Origin: Candidatus Mediterraneibacter pullicola
GTDB lineage: Bacteria > Bacillota > Clostridia > Lachnospirales > Lachnospiraceae
Direction of reading: 5' to 3'
Assembly: GCA_019117065.1 (NCBI GenBank)
Contig: DXAK01000034.1
Coordinates: 1-61,657 of the forward strand
Length of the DNA: 61,657 nt
The number at the start of each line of letters is the position of its first letter. The first letter of the stretch is position 1. Below are positions 35,341 to 42,334 of this stretch, in pieces. Under the pieces are notes generated by a model. That model was not told where the DNA came from, made no database searches, and saw only the letters and a program-made list of their open reading frames with translations. A program made the translations under genes and the position numbers.

Positions 35341-35361
35341 CTACAAAAGGAGACAATACAA

Positions 35362-36537
35362 ATGAAATTGAAAAAATGCGAAATCATGCAACAGTGTAAA
35401 TATCTAACAGAGGAACAGATACAACAGGCAATAAAGGGCAGGAAATGTATCAAACAATGGGCGTATATCTGCCATGACAAGGACCTTGATGACAACGGAG
35501 AGCCCAAAGCTCCACACTGGCATATTATGCTTCAGTTTAACGACACACAGGACAGTAAGTATATCGCGAAATGGTTTGGTATAGAGGAACAGTATGTAAA
35601 CCGTAGCAGCAGTAAACGTTTTGAGCCAATGCTGGCATATCTTATACATGCCAACGCCACAGACAAATATCAGTATGACGCAGCTCTGGTAAAAGCAAAC
35701 TTTGACTATATAGCGTTTATACAACAGGATGCAAAAAATATCAGAAGAAGCGAAATACTGGACTTGATTGATAAAGGCATTATTACTGAGTTTAATTACA
35801 CTGAACATCTTAACATCAGCGAATATACAAAATACAGAAAACTTATAGAGGATGCTTTCAGATATAAAAGAGAATCTCGGTTTACAGGAAGCAGAGAGTT
35901 AGAAGTTATCTATATCTCTGGTGATTCGGGATGTGGTAAAACCAGCTATGCAAAATGGCTTTCCAAGAAAAAAGGGTATTCCTTTTTTATAACTGGCAGT
36001 GGTGAAGATATTTTAGACGGGTATAGAGGTCAGGAGTGCATTATCCTTGACGATATACGCAGTAGTACACTAAAATTCAGTGATTTTATCAAGATGCTGG
36101 ATAACAATACGGATTCGCCTGTCAAAAGCCGATTCCATAATAAAATGCTGACAGGCTGTCAACTGCTTATTATTACTACAATATATGACATGGATAATTT
36201 CTATAAACTCTTTGAAGAAAATGACGAACCTCTTATACAATTTCAAAGACGTTGCAAAATTAAACTTGATATGGATGAGAACACGATACAGGCATATCAA
36301 TTTGACAGGGAGAACAAGAAATTTGAGTATATGGCCTGTTATGACAATCCTGTCAAAGACTTAATACATAAAAGTATTGAAGAACAGCGAACGGTCAAGG
36401 AGTTAGACGATTTCCTTGGAATGGAATCCATGCCAGAGAATACGGATACTGCTGACATAGACACAACGGACAGTGAGATAACGCTTGACACTGAAGACAC
36501 TGAAAATTATAGCGGGTTTCCTGAAGGACTGGACTAG
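35362..36537 (+). CDS. rep: CRESS-like replication protein: HUH endonuclease plus superfamily 3 helicase
   Basis: 391 aa. The N-terminal Rep domain has 'AYICHDKDLDDNGEPKAPHW' leading into the HUH motif at His52-Trp-His54, followed by hydrophobic residues, and the probable nicking Tyr93 in 'MLAYLIHAN'. After about residue 180 comes a superfamily 3 helicase: Walker A 'GDSGCGKTS' (187-195) and Walker B 'CIILDD' (226-231). The acidic tail is probably disordered. This pairing is the plan of CRESS-DNA virus Rep proteins and of related bacterial plasmids. The protein should nick one strand at the origin, stay covalently bound and unwind for rolling-circle replication. Start follows AAAAGGAGACAA. Confidence 0.88.
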   Translation: MKLKKCEIMQQCKYLTEEQIQQAIKGRKCIKQWAYICHDKDLDDNGEPKAPHWHIMLQFNDTQDSKYIAKWFGIEEQYVNRSSSKRFEPMLAYLIHANATDKYQYDAALVKANFDYIAFIQQDAKNIRRSEILDLIDKGIITEFNYTEHLNISEYTKYRKLIEDAFRYKRESRFTGSRELEVIYISGDSGCGKTSYAKWLSKKKGYSFFITGSGEDILDGYRGQECIILDDIRSSTLKFSDFIKMLDNNTDSPVKSRFHNKMLTGCQLLIITTIYDMDNFYKLFEENDEPLIQFQRRCKIKLDMDENTIQAYQFDRENKKFEYMACYDNPVKDLIHKSIEEQRTVKELDDFLGMESMPENTDTADIDTTDSEITLDTEDTENYSGFPEGLD

Positions 36538-36625
36538 AAACTAAGACAGCCATACAGTACGAAAAAGGTGGAAACGTGGTATTGACTTTCATTGACAGGC
36601 AAAAAACCCTGTAAATCCAACACAT

Positions 36626-36660
36626 GGAGAGGGGGAGACGGGCTTGTCCTCCCCCTCTCC
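36626..36660. other. Strong hairpin 1 after rep
   Basis: Perfect 12-bp stem GGAGAGGGGGAG (36626-36637) with CTCCCCCTCTCC (36649-36660), 11-base loop. No T run follows. Together with the next hairpin it could be a single-strand origin for lagging-strand synthesis. Confidence 0.6.
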
Positions 36661-36663
36661 AAA

Positions 36664-36700
36664 CGTGGAAAACGTGGAAGTTTCTTCCATGTTTTCCATG
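36664..36700. other. Strong hairpin 2 after rep
   Basis: A 16-bp stem with two G-T pairs, CGTGGAAAACGTGGAA (36664-36679) with TTCCATGTTTTCCATG (36685-36700), and a five-base loop. It starts four bases after hairpin 1. Confidence 0.6.
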
Positions 36701-36802
36701 TCGGAACAGGTTGGAATCCTGCCAGAAATAAGAATGTACGTTCTGTGCTCCCTTTTTTGCCAAAGTGCGCTAGAATGAGGGCAAAGAAAGGGGGTGGGAT
36801 TC

Positions 36803-37102
36803 GTGCAAAAACTGCCGTGGGAAGAAATGCTTGTCATGTGGCTGTCCGAGTTCAGGGAGAATAACATGACAGAATATCGGAAAACCTCACAAGAGTATAA
36901 CGAAAAGGTAAGAAAAGAAGAGGAACTTCACAAAAAAGTACAACAACTGAAACTCACCAGCGAGGAACGGCAACTGATTGATGAACTTCTGTCTGCACAG
37001 TCGGCAACGGAAGAAGCATACTCGTCAGCCAGCTATCTGTTTGGGATAGCCGACTGCATGAGATTTATCTCATTTTTTCAGTCGTTGTACAGGACAGGCT
37101 AA
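36803..37102 (+). CDS. Small helical protein, DUF6809-like
   Basis: 99 aa from GTG 36803, which has AAAGGGGG at 36788-36794 before it. The sequence is one long helical run: 'EYRKTSQEYNEKVRKEEELH', then 'LTSEERQLIDELLSAQSATE', then a hydrophobic end 'FGIADCMRFISFF'. This pattern resembles DUF6809 proteins that are common on Firmicute plasmids and conjugative elements. Function is unknown. It is followed by a small hairpin and a terminator. Confidence 0.6.
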   Translation: MQKLPWEEMLVMWLSEFRENNMTEYRKTSQEYNEKVRKEEELHKKVQQLKLTSEERQLIDELLSAQSATEEAYSSASYLFGIADCMRFISFFQSLYRTG

Positions 37103-37157
37103 AAGCCTGCACGGATGTTTTCATCTGGCTTGTTAGAGATATAACTGAAAACATAGG

Positions 37158-37202
37158 AAAAGTCAATGGTGCGAAGCACAACGCTTGCCATTGACTTTTT
37201 TT
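37158..37202 (+). terminator. Intrinsic terminator after the DUF6809-like gene
   Basis: AAAGTCAATGG (37159-37169) pairs with CCATTGACTTT (37188-37198), followed by more T residues; AAGC and GCTT pair in the loop. Confidence 0.8.
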
Positions 37203-37605
37203 ATGTTGAAGTATCCTTTTGAAAGCCAGAATGAAAAAAGAGCCTCGGTTAAAAGGCTCTGGACTATGACTGGAGTAAGGAACAAAAAATTTATAGTCAT
37301 TACATTATATTCATATCAATCAGATTCTATAATATGGTGTATTCATTTTTTATGTGTTTATCACAGACAGCGGCATCAGGGTGGTTTTATTCTGGTGTCC
37401 GAGGTTGTGTATAGCCGTATGCAGCCGCTAAGAATAAGGTATTGTTTACATTGGTGAATCTGTTGATTCAAAGAGAGAGCAGGGAAAGGAGAAAGGAAAC
37501 AGGGATAAGGAACAAGAAAAGGAACAACAGAATAGTCTTCACAACAGGGGTTCAATGCTTTGCGATTTAAGCAGAAAAGCCAGTTGTGCGGTAAACGAAG
37601 CGGAG

Positions 37606-37761
37606 CATACACGTTCCTCCCGGAACGTGTATGTGAAGCGGAGTTGTCGTGAAGTGAAAACACTTCATAATCTCCCGCAGGGGAGATTCGGACACTTGAC
37701 AGATTGCGCTGCATGTCCGCATGGTGGAAGCCCATGCACTTAAGCCACATTGTTGTGGCTT
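37606..37761. other. Cluster of six stem-loops in 156 bases
   Basis: This part of the gene-free stretch 37203-37885 packs six hairpins in a row: CATACACGTTCC/GGAACGTGTATG (37606-37633), GAAGTG/CACTTC (37651-37666), AATCTCCC/GGGAGATT (37669-37688), GGACA/TGTCC (37690-37718), GCATGG/CCATGC (37719-37737) and AAGCCACA/TGTGGCTT (37742-37761). GAAGCGGAG is repeated at 37597 and 37635. It may be a non-coding RNA, a transfer origin or a secondary replication origin. The rest of the stretch holds only one smaller hairpin (GAGCC/GGCTC near 37235-37258). Confidence 0.5.
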
Positions 37762-37807
37762 CGTATTAGCCTGAAAGATTTTTATTTTTGACCATTTTTA
37801 TATAGAA

Positions 37808-37856
37808 ATGCTGGCATAAACATGTTGACCTGCGGGAAACATGTCTATGCCAGCAT
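37808..37856. repeat. 49-bp lox-like inverted repeat before the second recombinase
   Basis: ATGCTGGCATA (37808-37818) and ACATGTT (37820-37826) are mirrored by AACATGT (37838-37844) and TATGCCAGCAT (37846-37856), with one mismatch pair and an 11-base centre. Arms and centre have the size of a tyrosine recombinase core site. It ends 29 bp before the recombinase start. Confidence 0.6.
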
Positions 37857-37885
37857 GACCGATACGCGAAAGAGGGTGAATCAGA

Positions 37886-38842
37886 ATGAGCGTAAGCCTG
37901 AAAAATCAAGTCTTACATGCAATAAGCCACAACAAAAATATGGGGGCGGACAAACACGCCGCAAAAGGAAAAGGACAAGCCTATGGTGGTAATAAGACAG
38001 GAAAAATATACAGCTACAGTACTTTAAATGCCCGCAAGGACGTGGCAAAGAATTTTTGCAACTATGTAAAGGAACACTATCCAGAGGTAAAGAAAGCCAG
38101 TCAGTTAAAGGCAGAGCACGCCCAAAGCTGGCTGAACTACTGCGCCACACAGGGAAACTGTAGTACCGACACACTGAAAAGCTATAAAAGCCAGTTAAAC
38201 GGGATTGAGAAAAATATTAACAGCACATTCCACGCCAGCGTCAATCTGTCAGAAGCAGAAACACCACAGGGGCAAACAAAGGCTGTCCGCTGCTCTCCGA
38301 TGCGTGCCGATCATCTTCAGGCGCTCAAATCCAGCTACAGACCGTTCAGCACAGGGGCAAATGCCCTGACACTGGCAGAAGCCTGTGGTGCGAGAAATGA
38401 AGAAATCTGCCATATCCAGAACAGGGATATTCATATCAATACAGACGGAACGGCTACCGTTCATATAGAAGACGGCAAAGGCGGCAGGAACAGGGATGTC
38501 CGTGTCCAGAACAGCGAACACGTCCAAAACCTGAAACAGTTGAAAGAGCATCTCGGCGCAAATCCGTATCAGAGACCATGCCCTGTACAAAAGGGAAGTC
38601 TGCTCAATAACCTTGAACGTCACATGAAAAGTACATACACAGAAACAGGCGTCAGCATCAAAAGTTATTATAAAAATCAAGAGTTTCACAGCATACGGAA
38701 GATGTTCGCTCAGGCTCAGTACGACTATTGCCGAACGAACGGCATGAGTAAGCCAGACAGTTTCAAGTATGTGACGGAGCAGTTAGGGCATAACAGGACT
38801 GATTCCGATCTGATGAACAGATATATAGCAAATCAGTGGTGA
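37886..38842 (+). CDS. Second tyrosine recombinase of the element
   Basis: 318 aa. It keeps the catalytic set in divergent form: Arg170 (GARNEE), Lys198 (DGKGGR), His268 and Arg271 (FHSIRKMF), His302 (LGHNRTD) and Tyr313 (NRYIAN). The N-terminus has a basic, glycine-rich start and a helical core-binding domain. It is unlike the 402-aa integrase at the left end and belongs to a group found on clostridial plasmids. The inverted repeat immediately upstream is a natural candidate for its target, so it may resolve plasmid multimers or invert DNA. Start ATG follows AAAGAGGGTG. A bidirectional terminator follows. Confidence 0.82.
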   Translation: MSVSLKNQVLHAISHNKNMGADKHAAKGKGQAYGGNKTGKIYSYSTLNARKDVAKNFCNYVKEHYPEVKKASQLKAEHAQSWLNYCATQGNCSTDTLKSYKSQLNGIEKNINSTFHASVNLSEAETPQGQTKAVRCSPMRADHLQALKSSYRPFSTGANALTLAEACGARNEEICHIQNRDIHINTDGTATVHIEDGKGGRNRDVRVQNSEHVQNLKQLKEHLGANPYQRPCPVQKGSLLNNLERHMKSTYTETGVSIKSYYKNQEFHSIRKMFAQAQYDYCRTNGMSKPDSFKYVTEQLGHNRTDSDLMNRYIANQW

Positions 38843-38845
38843 TAC

Positions 38846-38878
38846 AAAAACGGAGCGTTTCAAACACGCTCCGTTTTT
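38846..38878. terminator. Bidirectional terminator
   Basis: AAAAACGGAGCGT (38846-38858) and ACGCTCCGTTTTT (38866-38878) pair perfectly around a seven-base loop, between convergent genes. Confidence 0.9.
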
Positions 38879-38883
38879 GATAA

Positions 38884-39144
38884 CTATTCCTCTTTCTTCT
38901 TCAGATTGGGAATGTCGCTTGCCTTTGTTGACGGTTCAGAAGTATCCTGCCCTATATTCCTGAGAGCGTCAGCGGCTTTGCTGAACTGCCTGTTTTTGAT
39001 GTTCTCTCCTGTCCGTGTATGTGTCCCCAGCGCAATATCAGCGGCGGCTTTCGCCAGTCCGAGGGATGCGTGTGCATAAGCCTTACCCAATCCAGAAGCG
39101 ACCTTACCCGCCTTTTTCAGACGATTTTTGTTTTCCTCTTTCAT
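38884..39144 (-). CDS. Small basic protein of unknown function
   Basis: 86 aa from the ATG at 39142-39144, which has AAAGGAAAG on the minus strand; an earlier in-frame ATG at 39183 overlaps the upstream gene and lacks a site. The protein is helical, lysine-rich at both ends, with an alanine-rich centre ('YAHASLGLAKAAADIALG'). No domain is recognised. It is probably co-transcribed with the membrane protein gene just upstream, and belongs to the element. Confidence 0.6.
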   Translation of the reverse strand: MKEENKNRLKKAGKVASGLGKAYAHASLGLAKAAADIALGTHTRTGENIKNRQFSKAADALRNIGQDTSEPSTKASDIPNLKKKEE

Positions 39145-39169
39145 ATCAATTTTTCTTTCCTTTAAAACT

Positions 39170-39760
39170 TTATAACATTTCATCCCTGATTGCGTTAAGC
39201 TGATTCTGCATAGACTGTGCCTGTGCGGCTAAATCAGCCATAGCATGTTGCTGTTGAAGATTTCCCGAATAGATTAAAAACTGCTGTATCGCCTCGTTCA
39301 AGTCCTTTGCCGCCCCTGTCCGTATTACGTCCAGAAAATAGGAAACAGCAAAGGTACTTTGATACTGGTCGGGAATAAAATCAATCAAATCGCCGTCCTC
39401 TTTCAGACGTTTCTGGAAGCGTTCTTCATACTGAGTATACTTGTCTGCAAAGGCCTGCATTTCTTTCTGGTGCTTTTTACAGATCATGTTTGTGATAAAT
39501 GAGATTACTGCGATAATAGCGGCAAGCATAACCATATACTGGATAAAATCTGCAAGTCCTGCCCCCTGCATAATAACACTGATACAGAGCAGAACGCCTA
39601 TAACAATCGCAATATTACGGATTCTTCGGGGCTTTCGCTGCCTGTTTTGATGCTCATAAAATCCATTTTCACACTGTCCGCAGACTGCACTGATGTTCTC
39701 CAGTTCCTCAAGAAACGGATATGCGGTGGTCAGCCGTTGTATAAGTTCTTCCCTCTCCAT
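39170..39760 (-). CDS. Two-helix membrane protein of unknown function
   Basis: 196 aa. The first ~45 residues are soluble, with a CGQC pair ('SAVCGQCENGFYEH') that could bind metal. Two adjacent transmembrane helices follow ('IAIVIGVLLCISVIMQGAGL' and 'YMVMLAAIIAVISFITNMI'), then a charged helical region and a Gln-rich end. Function is unknown; similar small proteins occur on clostridial plasmids. The start ATG at 39758-39760 has GGAGAAG before it. It is divergent from the Cro-like regulator across a repeat-bearing operator region, which suggests that regulator controls it. Confidence 0.65.
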   Translation of the reverse strand: MEREELIQRLTTAYPFLEELENISAVCGQCENGFYEHQNRQRKPRRIRNIAIVIGVLLCISVIMQGAGLADFIQYMVMLAAIIAVISFITNMICKKHQKEMQAFADKYTQYEERFQKRLKEDGDLIDFIPDQYQSTFAVSYFLDVIRTGAAKDLNEAIQQFLIYSGNLQQQHAMADLAAQAQSMQNQLNAIRDEML

Positions 39761-39791
39761 GCTCTTCTCCTTTTCGCTTGTATAGTATTAG

Positions 39792-39834
39792 CCAGATATG
39801 GCTAATATGATTATAACCCAGATACGGCTAATAT
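39792..39834. promoter_or_regulatory. Two direct repeats, probable operator of the Cro-like regulator
   Basis: CCAGATATGGCTAATAT (39792-39808) and CCAGATACGGCTAATAT (39818-39834), 26 bp apart start to start. The first is also part of the palindrome TTAGCC-N6-GGCTAA. They lie between the divergent membrane protein and regulator genes. Confidence 0.7.
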
Positions 39835-39853
39835 TCAAGTAGAGGTATTTATA

Positions 39854-40063
39854 ATGATTACTTATACGCCCTTATGGGAAACAATGAAAGTAAAAGGAAT
39901 TAGCCAGTATAAACTGATAAAGGATTTCAATGTGAGCGCAGGGCAGTTAAGCCGACTTCGAGCAAATGCGTATGTGAATACGCACACTATAGAAATGCTC
40001 TGTGAAATACTAGACTGTGATGTACAGGATATTATGCGCTATGAAAAAATCCCGAATCGGTAG
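39854..40063 (+). CDS. Cro/C1-type helix-turn-helix regulator
   Basis: 69 aa, nearly all one DNA-binding domain: 'WETMKVKGISQYKLIKDFNV' and 'SAGQLSRLRANAYVNTHTIE' give the helix-turn-helix, with 'MLCEILDCDVQDIMRY' as the closing helices. This is the YozG-like type of single-domain XRE protein. The paired repeats upstream are its likely operator. It is the last gene before the right end of the element and may control the divergent operon or the lysogenic state. Confidence 0.85.
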   Translation: MITYTPLWETMKVKGISQYKLIKDFNVSAGQLSRLRANAYVNTHTIEMLCEILDCDVQDIMRYEKIPNR

Positions 40064-40163
40064 AACAGAACGTAGAAAAATGAGAAAATAAAAGTATAAA
40101 AAAGTATAAAACTTGTATTTGATATTAAAAAAATCCAATAAAATCAACAAAAAATTGAACTGT

Positions 40164-40169
40164 TATAAT
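40164..40169 (+). promoter_or_regulatory. TATAAT box at the right end of the element
   Basis: TATAAT at 40164-40169 touches the right repeat. A start near 40176 would give a nearly leaderless mRNA for the orphan lysS domain, whose ATG is at 40178. There is no good -35 (best AAATCA at 17 bp), so function is uncertain. Confidence 0.35.
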
Positions 40170-40187
40170 TCCCGACAATGAAGAGCA
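40169..40187. repeat. Right attachment repeat
   Basis: TTCCCGACAATGAAGAGCA, identical to 33699-33717. Its ATG becomes the first codon of the orphan lysS domain. Confidence 0.92.
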
Positions 40188-40645
40188 TTGGCGGAAAGAG
40201 CTCTGCGAAAGAAACAGGAAAGGCGGTTTCAGAGGCGGTAAAGACAGAGGAAAAACCGGATGAAAAAATTGATTTTTCCAATGTGAAAATTGAGCCGCTC
40301 TTTGAAGAAATGGTTGACTTTGACACTTTCAGCAAGTCAGATTTCCGTGCTGTGAAGATTTTGGCTTGTGAGGCAGTACCGAAGTCCAAGAAGCTTCTTA
40401 AGTTTACATTAGATGACGGTGAACGCAAAGACCGTGTAATTTTAAGCGGTATTCACGAGTATTACGAGCCGGAAGAACTGGTTGGAAAGACTTGTATTGC
40501 AATTGTAAATCTGCCGCCGAGAAAGATGATGGGAATAGACTCCGAAGGTATGCTGATTTCAGCAGTACATGAAGAAGATGGTCACGAAGGACTCAATCTT
40601 TTAATGGTTGACAATCACATTCCGGCAGGTGCAAAGCTCTATTAG
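40178..40645 (+). CDS. Orphaned C-terminal tRNA-binding domain of lysyl-tRNA synthetase
   Basis: 155 codons. After a charged linker (about 1-45), residues about 46-155 form an EMAPII/Trbp111-type OB fold: 'FSKSDFRAVKILACEAVPKS', 'KKLLKFTLDDG', 'VILSGIHEYYEPEELVGKT', 'IGIDSEGM'-like 'MGIDSEGMLISAV' and 'NHIPAGAKLY'. The metG C-terminus in this window has the same pattern. The first codons (MKS) lie in the right repeat and continue the lysS frame when the element is removed, so this is the severed end of lysS. There is no ribosome-binding site. It may be silent, or made from a leaderless transcript and act in trans. Confidence 0.88.
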   Translation: MKSIGGKSSAKETGKAVSEAVKTEEKPDEKIDFSNVKIEPLFEEMVDFDTFSKSDFRAVKILACEAVPKSKKLLKFTLDDGERKDRVILSGIHEYYEPEELVGKTCIAIVNLPPRKMMGIDSEGMLISAVHEEDGHEGLNLLMVDNHIPAGAKLY

Positions 40646-40747
40646 GATGTACCATTTCGCCCGGCAAACGAGATGTACTTCATTTGATGCAGAAAACGGA
40701 GCATAATCGCATGGAAAGGCCATGTGAAATAATCTATGTATAAAAGC

Positions 40748-40780
40748 AGTGAGGCAGGGAGGGCACTTCCTGCCTCACTC
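40748..40780. terminator. Hairpin after the lysS fragment
   Basis: AGTGAGGCAGGGA pairs with TTCCTGCCTCACT (one mismatch). No T run follows on +, so it is a weak or factor-dependent terminator. The remaining bases between 40646 and 40839 show nothing else. Confidence 0.45.
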
Positions 40781-40839
40781 TTGAAAAAGCAACTATATGG
40801 ATATAATATGTTAGAAATGTATTCTCGTAGGGGGCGATA

Positions 40840-41958
40840 ATGTTGAAAAAGGCACGAAGTTTTAATTCGCGCTTTCTGAAAGTTGTGAAATGGATAGGAG
40901 TAGTTGTAGTTGGGCTGATAATGGCCTTGATTATGGTTATTGGAATTGCACGAATTAGTACATATACTTCCAATCGTATAAATACTGCGAACGGTGTAGA
41001 TGAAGGTGTTTATGTAACATTGGGCGGTCAGGAACAGTATTTACTTATACGGGGAAAAGACATTGACAATCCAGTGATTATTTGGCTTCACGGTGGTCCG
41101 GCAGGGCCAGATGCATATACGAACTATGTCTTTCAGCAGCAGCTTATCGATTCATACACAGTTGTGAATTGGGATCAACGAGGCTGTGGCAGGACATATT
41201 TTCGGAATATTGATCGTGATCCCAATAATGAAACAGCTACCTTTGAACAAACACAGATAGATCTTGATGATTTAGTAAATTATTTATGTGAGCATTTTAA
41301 AAAGGATAAAGTGATCATCATAGGTCATTCTTACGGCACAGCCGTTGGCAGCCAGTATGCAATAACGCATCCTGATCAAGTGGCTGCCTATATAGGTGTT
41401 GGTCAGCTTGTTTCTTTTGACAGTGAGGTTTACAGCTACGAGGATGCACTTCAAAAGGCTATTGCAAGTGGTGACGATACCTCTGCTATGGAGTTTGCAT
41501 ATCAAGAATTCCTTGATGATAAAACCCTAATGAATATGCTAAAACTGCGTGGTCAAGTCAGTGAGTATCATATTTCTGAGAAATCTGATAATAATAATAC
41601 ACCGTGGTTTGCTATTAAATCTCCATACATGGGAATAGACGATATTCGCTGGTTTTTGAAGCAAGTCGAAAGTACAGAAGATTTCATATCCTTGAATAAA
41701 AACCTCTTTGACTATATTATGGGGATAGATGTGCGTGAATACGGAATGAATTATCAAGTTCCAGTAGGGTTCATTTCTGGTTCAGATGATTGGACAACGC
41801 CGGTTAAGTATACATCGGATTACTATGATTTGATTACGGCGCCTGAAAAACAGATGCAGCTTATCGATGGTTGCGGACACTACCCGCAATATGAAGATCC
41901 TGAAAGCTTTTGTGAAACATTGGAAACAATGTTAAACTCCTTAGTGGAATATTATTGA
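40840..41958 (+). CDS. Membrane-anchored alpha/beta hydrolase
   Basis: 372 aa. One N-terminal transmembrane helix (about 18-38, 'WIGVVVVGLIMALIMVIGIA') precedes an alpha/beta hydrolase domain like that of prolyl aminopeptidases: oxyanion motif 'LHGGPAGP', 'NWDQRGCGRT', nucleophile Ser in 'GHSYGTA', acid Asp in 'SGSDDWTTP' and catalytic His in 'GCGHYPQYEDP'. The domain should sit outside the cell. Substrate is unknown; a peptidase or esterase role is likely. Start ATG follows GTAGGGGG. A weak terminator hairpin (ACCGTCGC with GCGGCGGT, 41968-42000) follows. Confidence 0.85.
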   Translation: MLKKARSFNSRFLKVVKWIGVVVVGLIMALIMVIGIARISTYTSNRINTANGVDEGVYVTLGGQEQYLLIRGKDIDNPVIIWLHGGPAGPDAYTNYVFQQQLIDSYTVVNWDQRGCGRTYFRNIDRDPNNETATFEQTQIDLDDLVNYLCEHFKKDKVIIIGHSYGTAVGSQYAITHPDQVAAYIGVGQLVSFDSEVYSYEDALQKAIASGDDTSAMEFAYQEFLDDKTLMNMLKLRGQVSEYHISEKSDNNNTPWFAIKSPYMGIDDIRWFLKQVESTEDFISLNKNLFDYIMGIDVREYGMNYQVPVGFISGSDDWTTPVKYTSDYYDLITAPEKQMQLIDGCGHYPQYEDPESFCETLETMLNSLVEYY

Positions 41959-42334
41959 GCTTATGTAGCACCGTCGCATGGGTAACACCATAGCGGCGGT
42001 TTACTATGTCTGTGGACTGTCTTTGTTAAAGGATTTTTATCCAGTTTTTCAGCGATTAGCTACAAAGGTCTTTCTCATAGCTACAGACTTGTTGGGAAAA
42101 GGGCTTTGAGTAAACAGAACCTTGTGTTTTGTAAAATCTGCATAAAAAATAAAGAGGAAATTGTATAAAACAGAGAAGATGATATTTTATTCCTCAAACA
42201 CGGCACATTATCTGTTTTGCGCGCGGATTCTATTATATATTATGTTCATGGCGATAATCGAAAATATTATTCCATTGGGAGATACCCCTCGTTGGGAAGA
42301 GATATTACCATCAGAAATCGGAGGCGGACATGGT
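41959..42334. other. Intergenic region without a clear gene
   Basis: 376 bp. It holds the weak hairpin at 41968-42000 and otherwise AT-rich sequence. A frame open from 42161 runs into the MFS pseudogene but has no site at its start and does not resemble a protein family. No promoter stands out. Confidence 0.5.

Larger units (their letters stand above)
33699..40187. mobile_element. Integrated rolling-circle plasmid-like element inside lysS
   Basis: About 6.5 kb flanked by the direct repeat TTCCCGACAATGAAGAGCA. It holds a tyrosine integrase beside the left end, a candidate replication origin, a HUH/superfamily 3 helicase Rep, a DUF6809-like protein, hairpin clusters, a second tyrosine recombinase, two small proteins and a Cro-like regulator. 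There is no relaxase, conjugation or capsid gene, so transfer would depend on a helper. An excisionase is not recognised. Joining the outer flanks at the repeat restores one lysS frame, which supports precise insertion. Confidence 0.88.

Noticed and set aside
37376-37750. Open minus-strand frame of 124 codons
   Set aside because: It runs through the hairpin cluster, has no ribosome site, resembles no protein family and is low in typical codon use.
42161-42334. N-terminal extension of the MFS gene
   Set aside because: The extra 58 residues look unlike the transporter family, and the ATG at 42335 has a GGAGG site.
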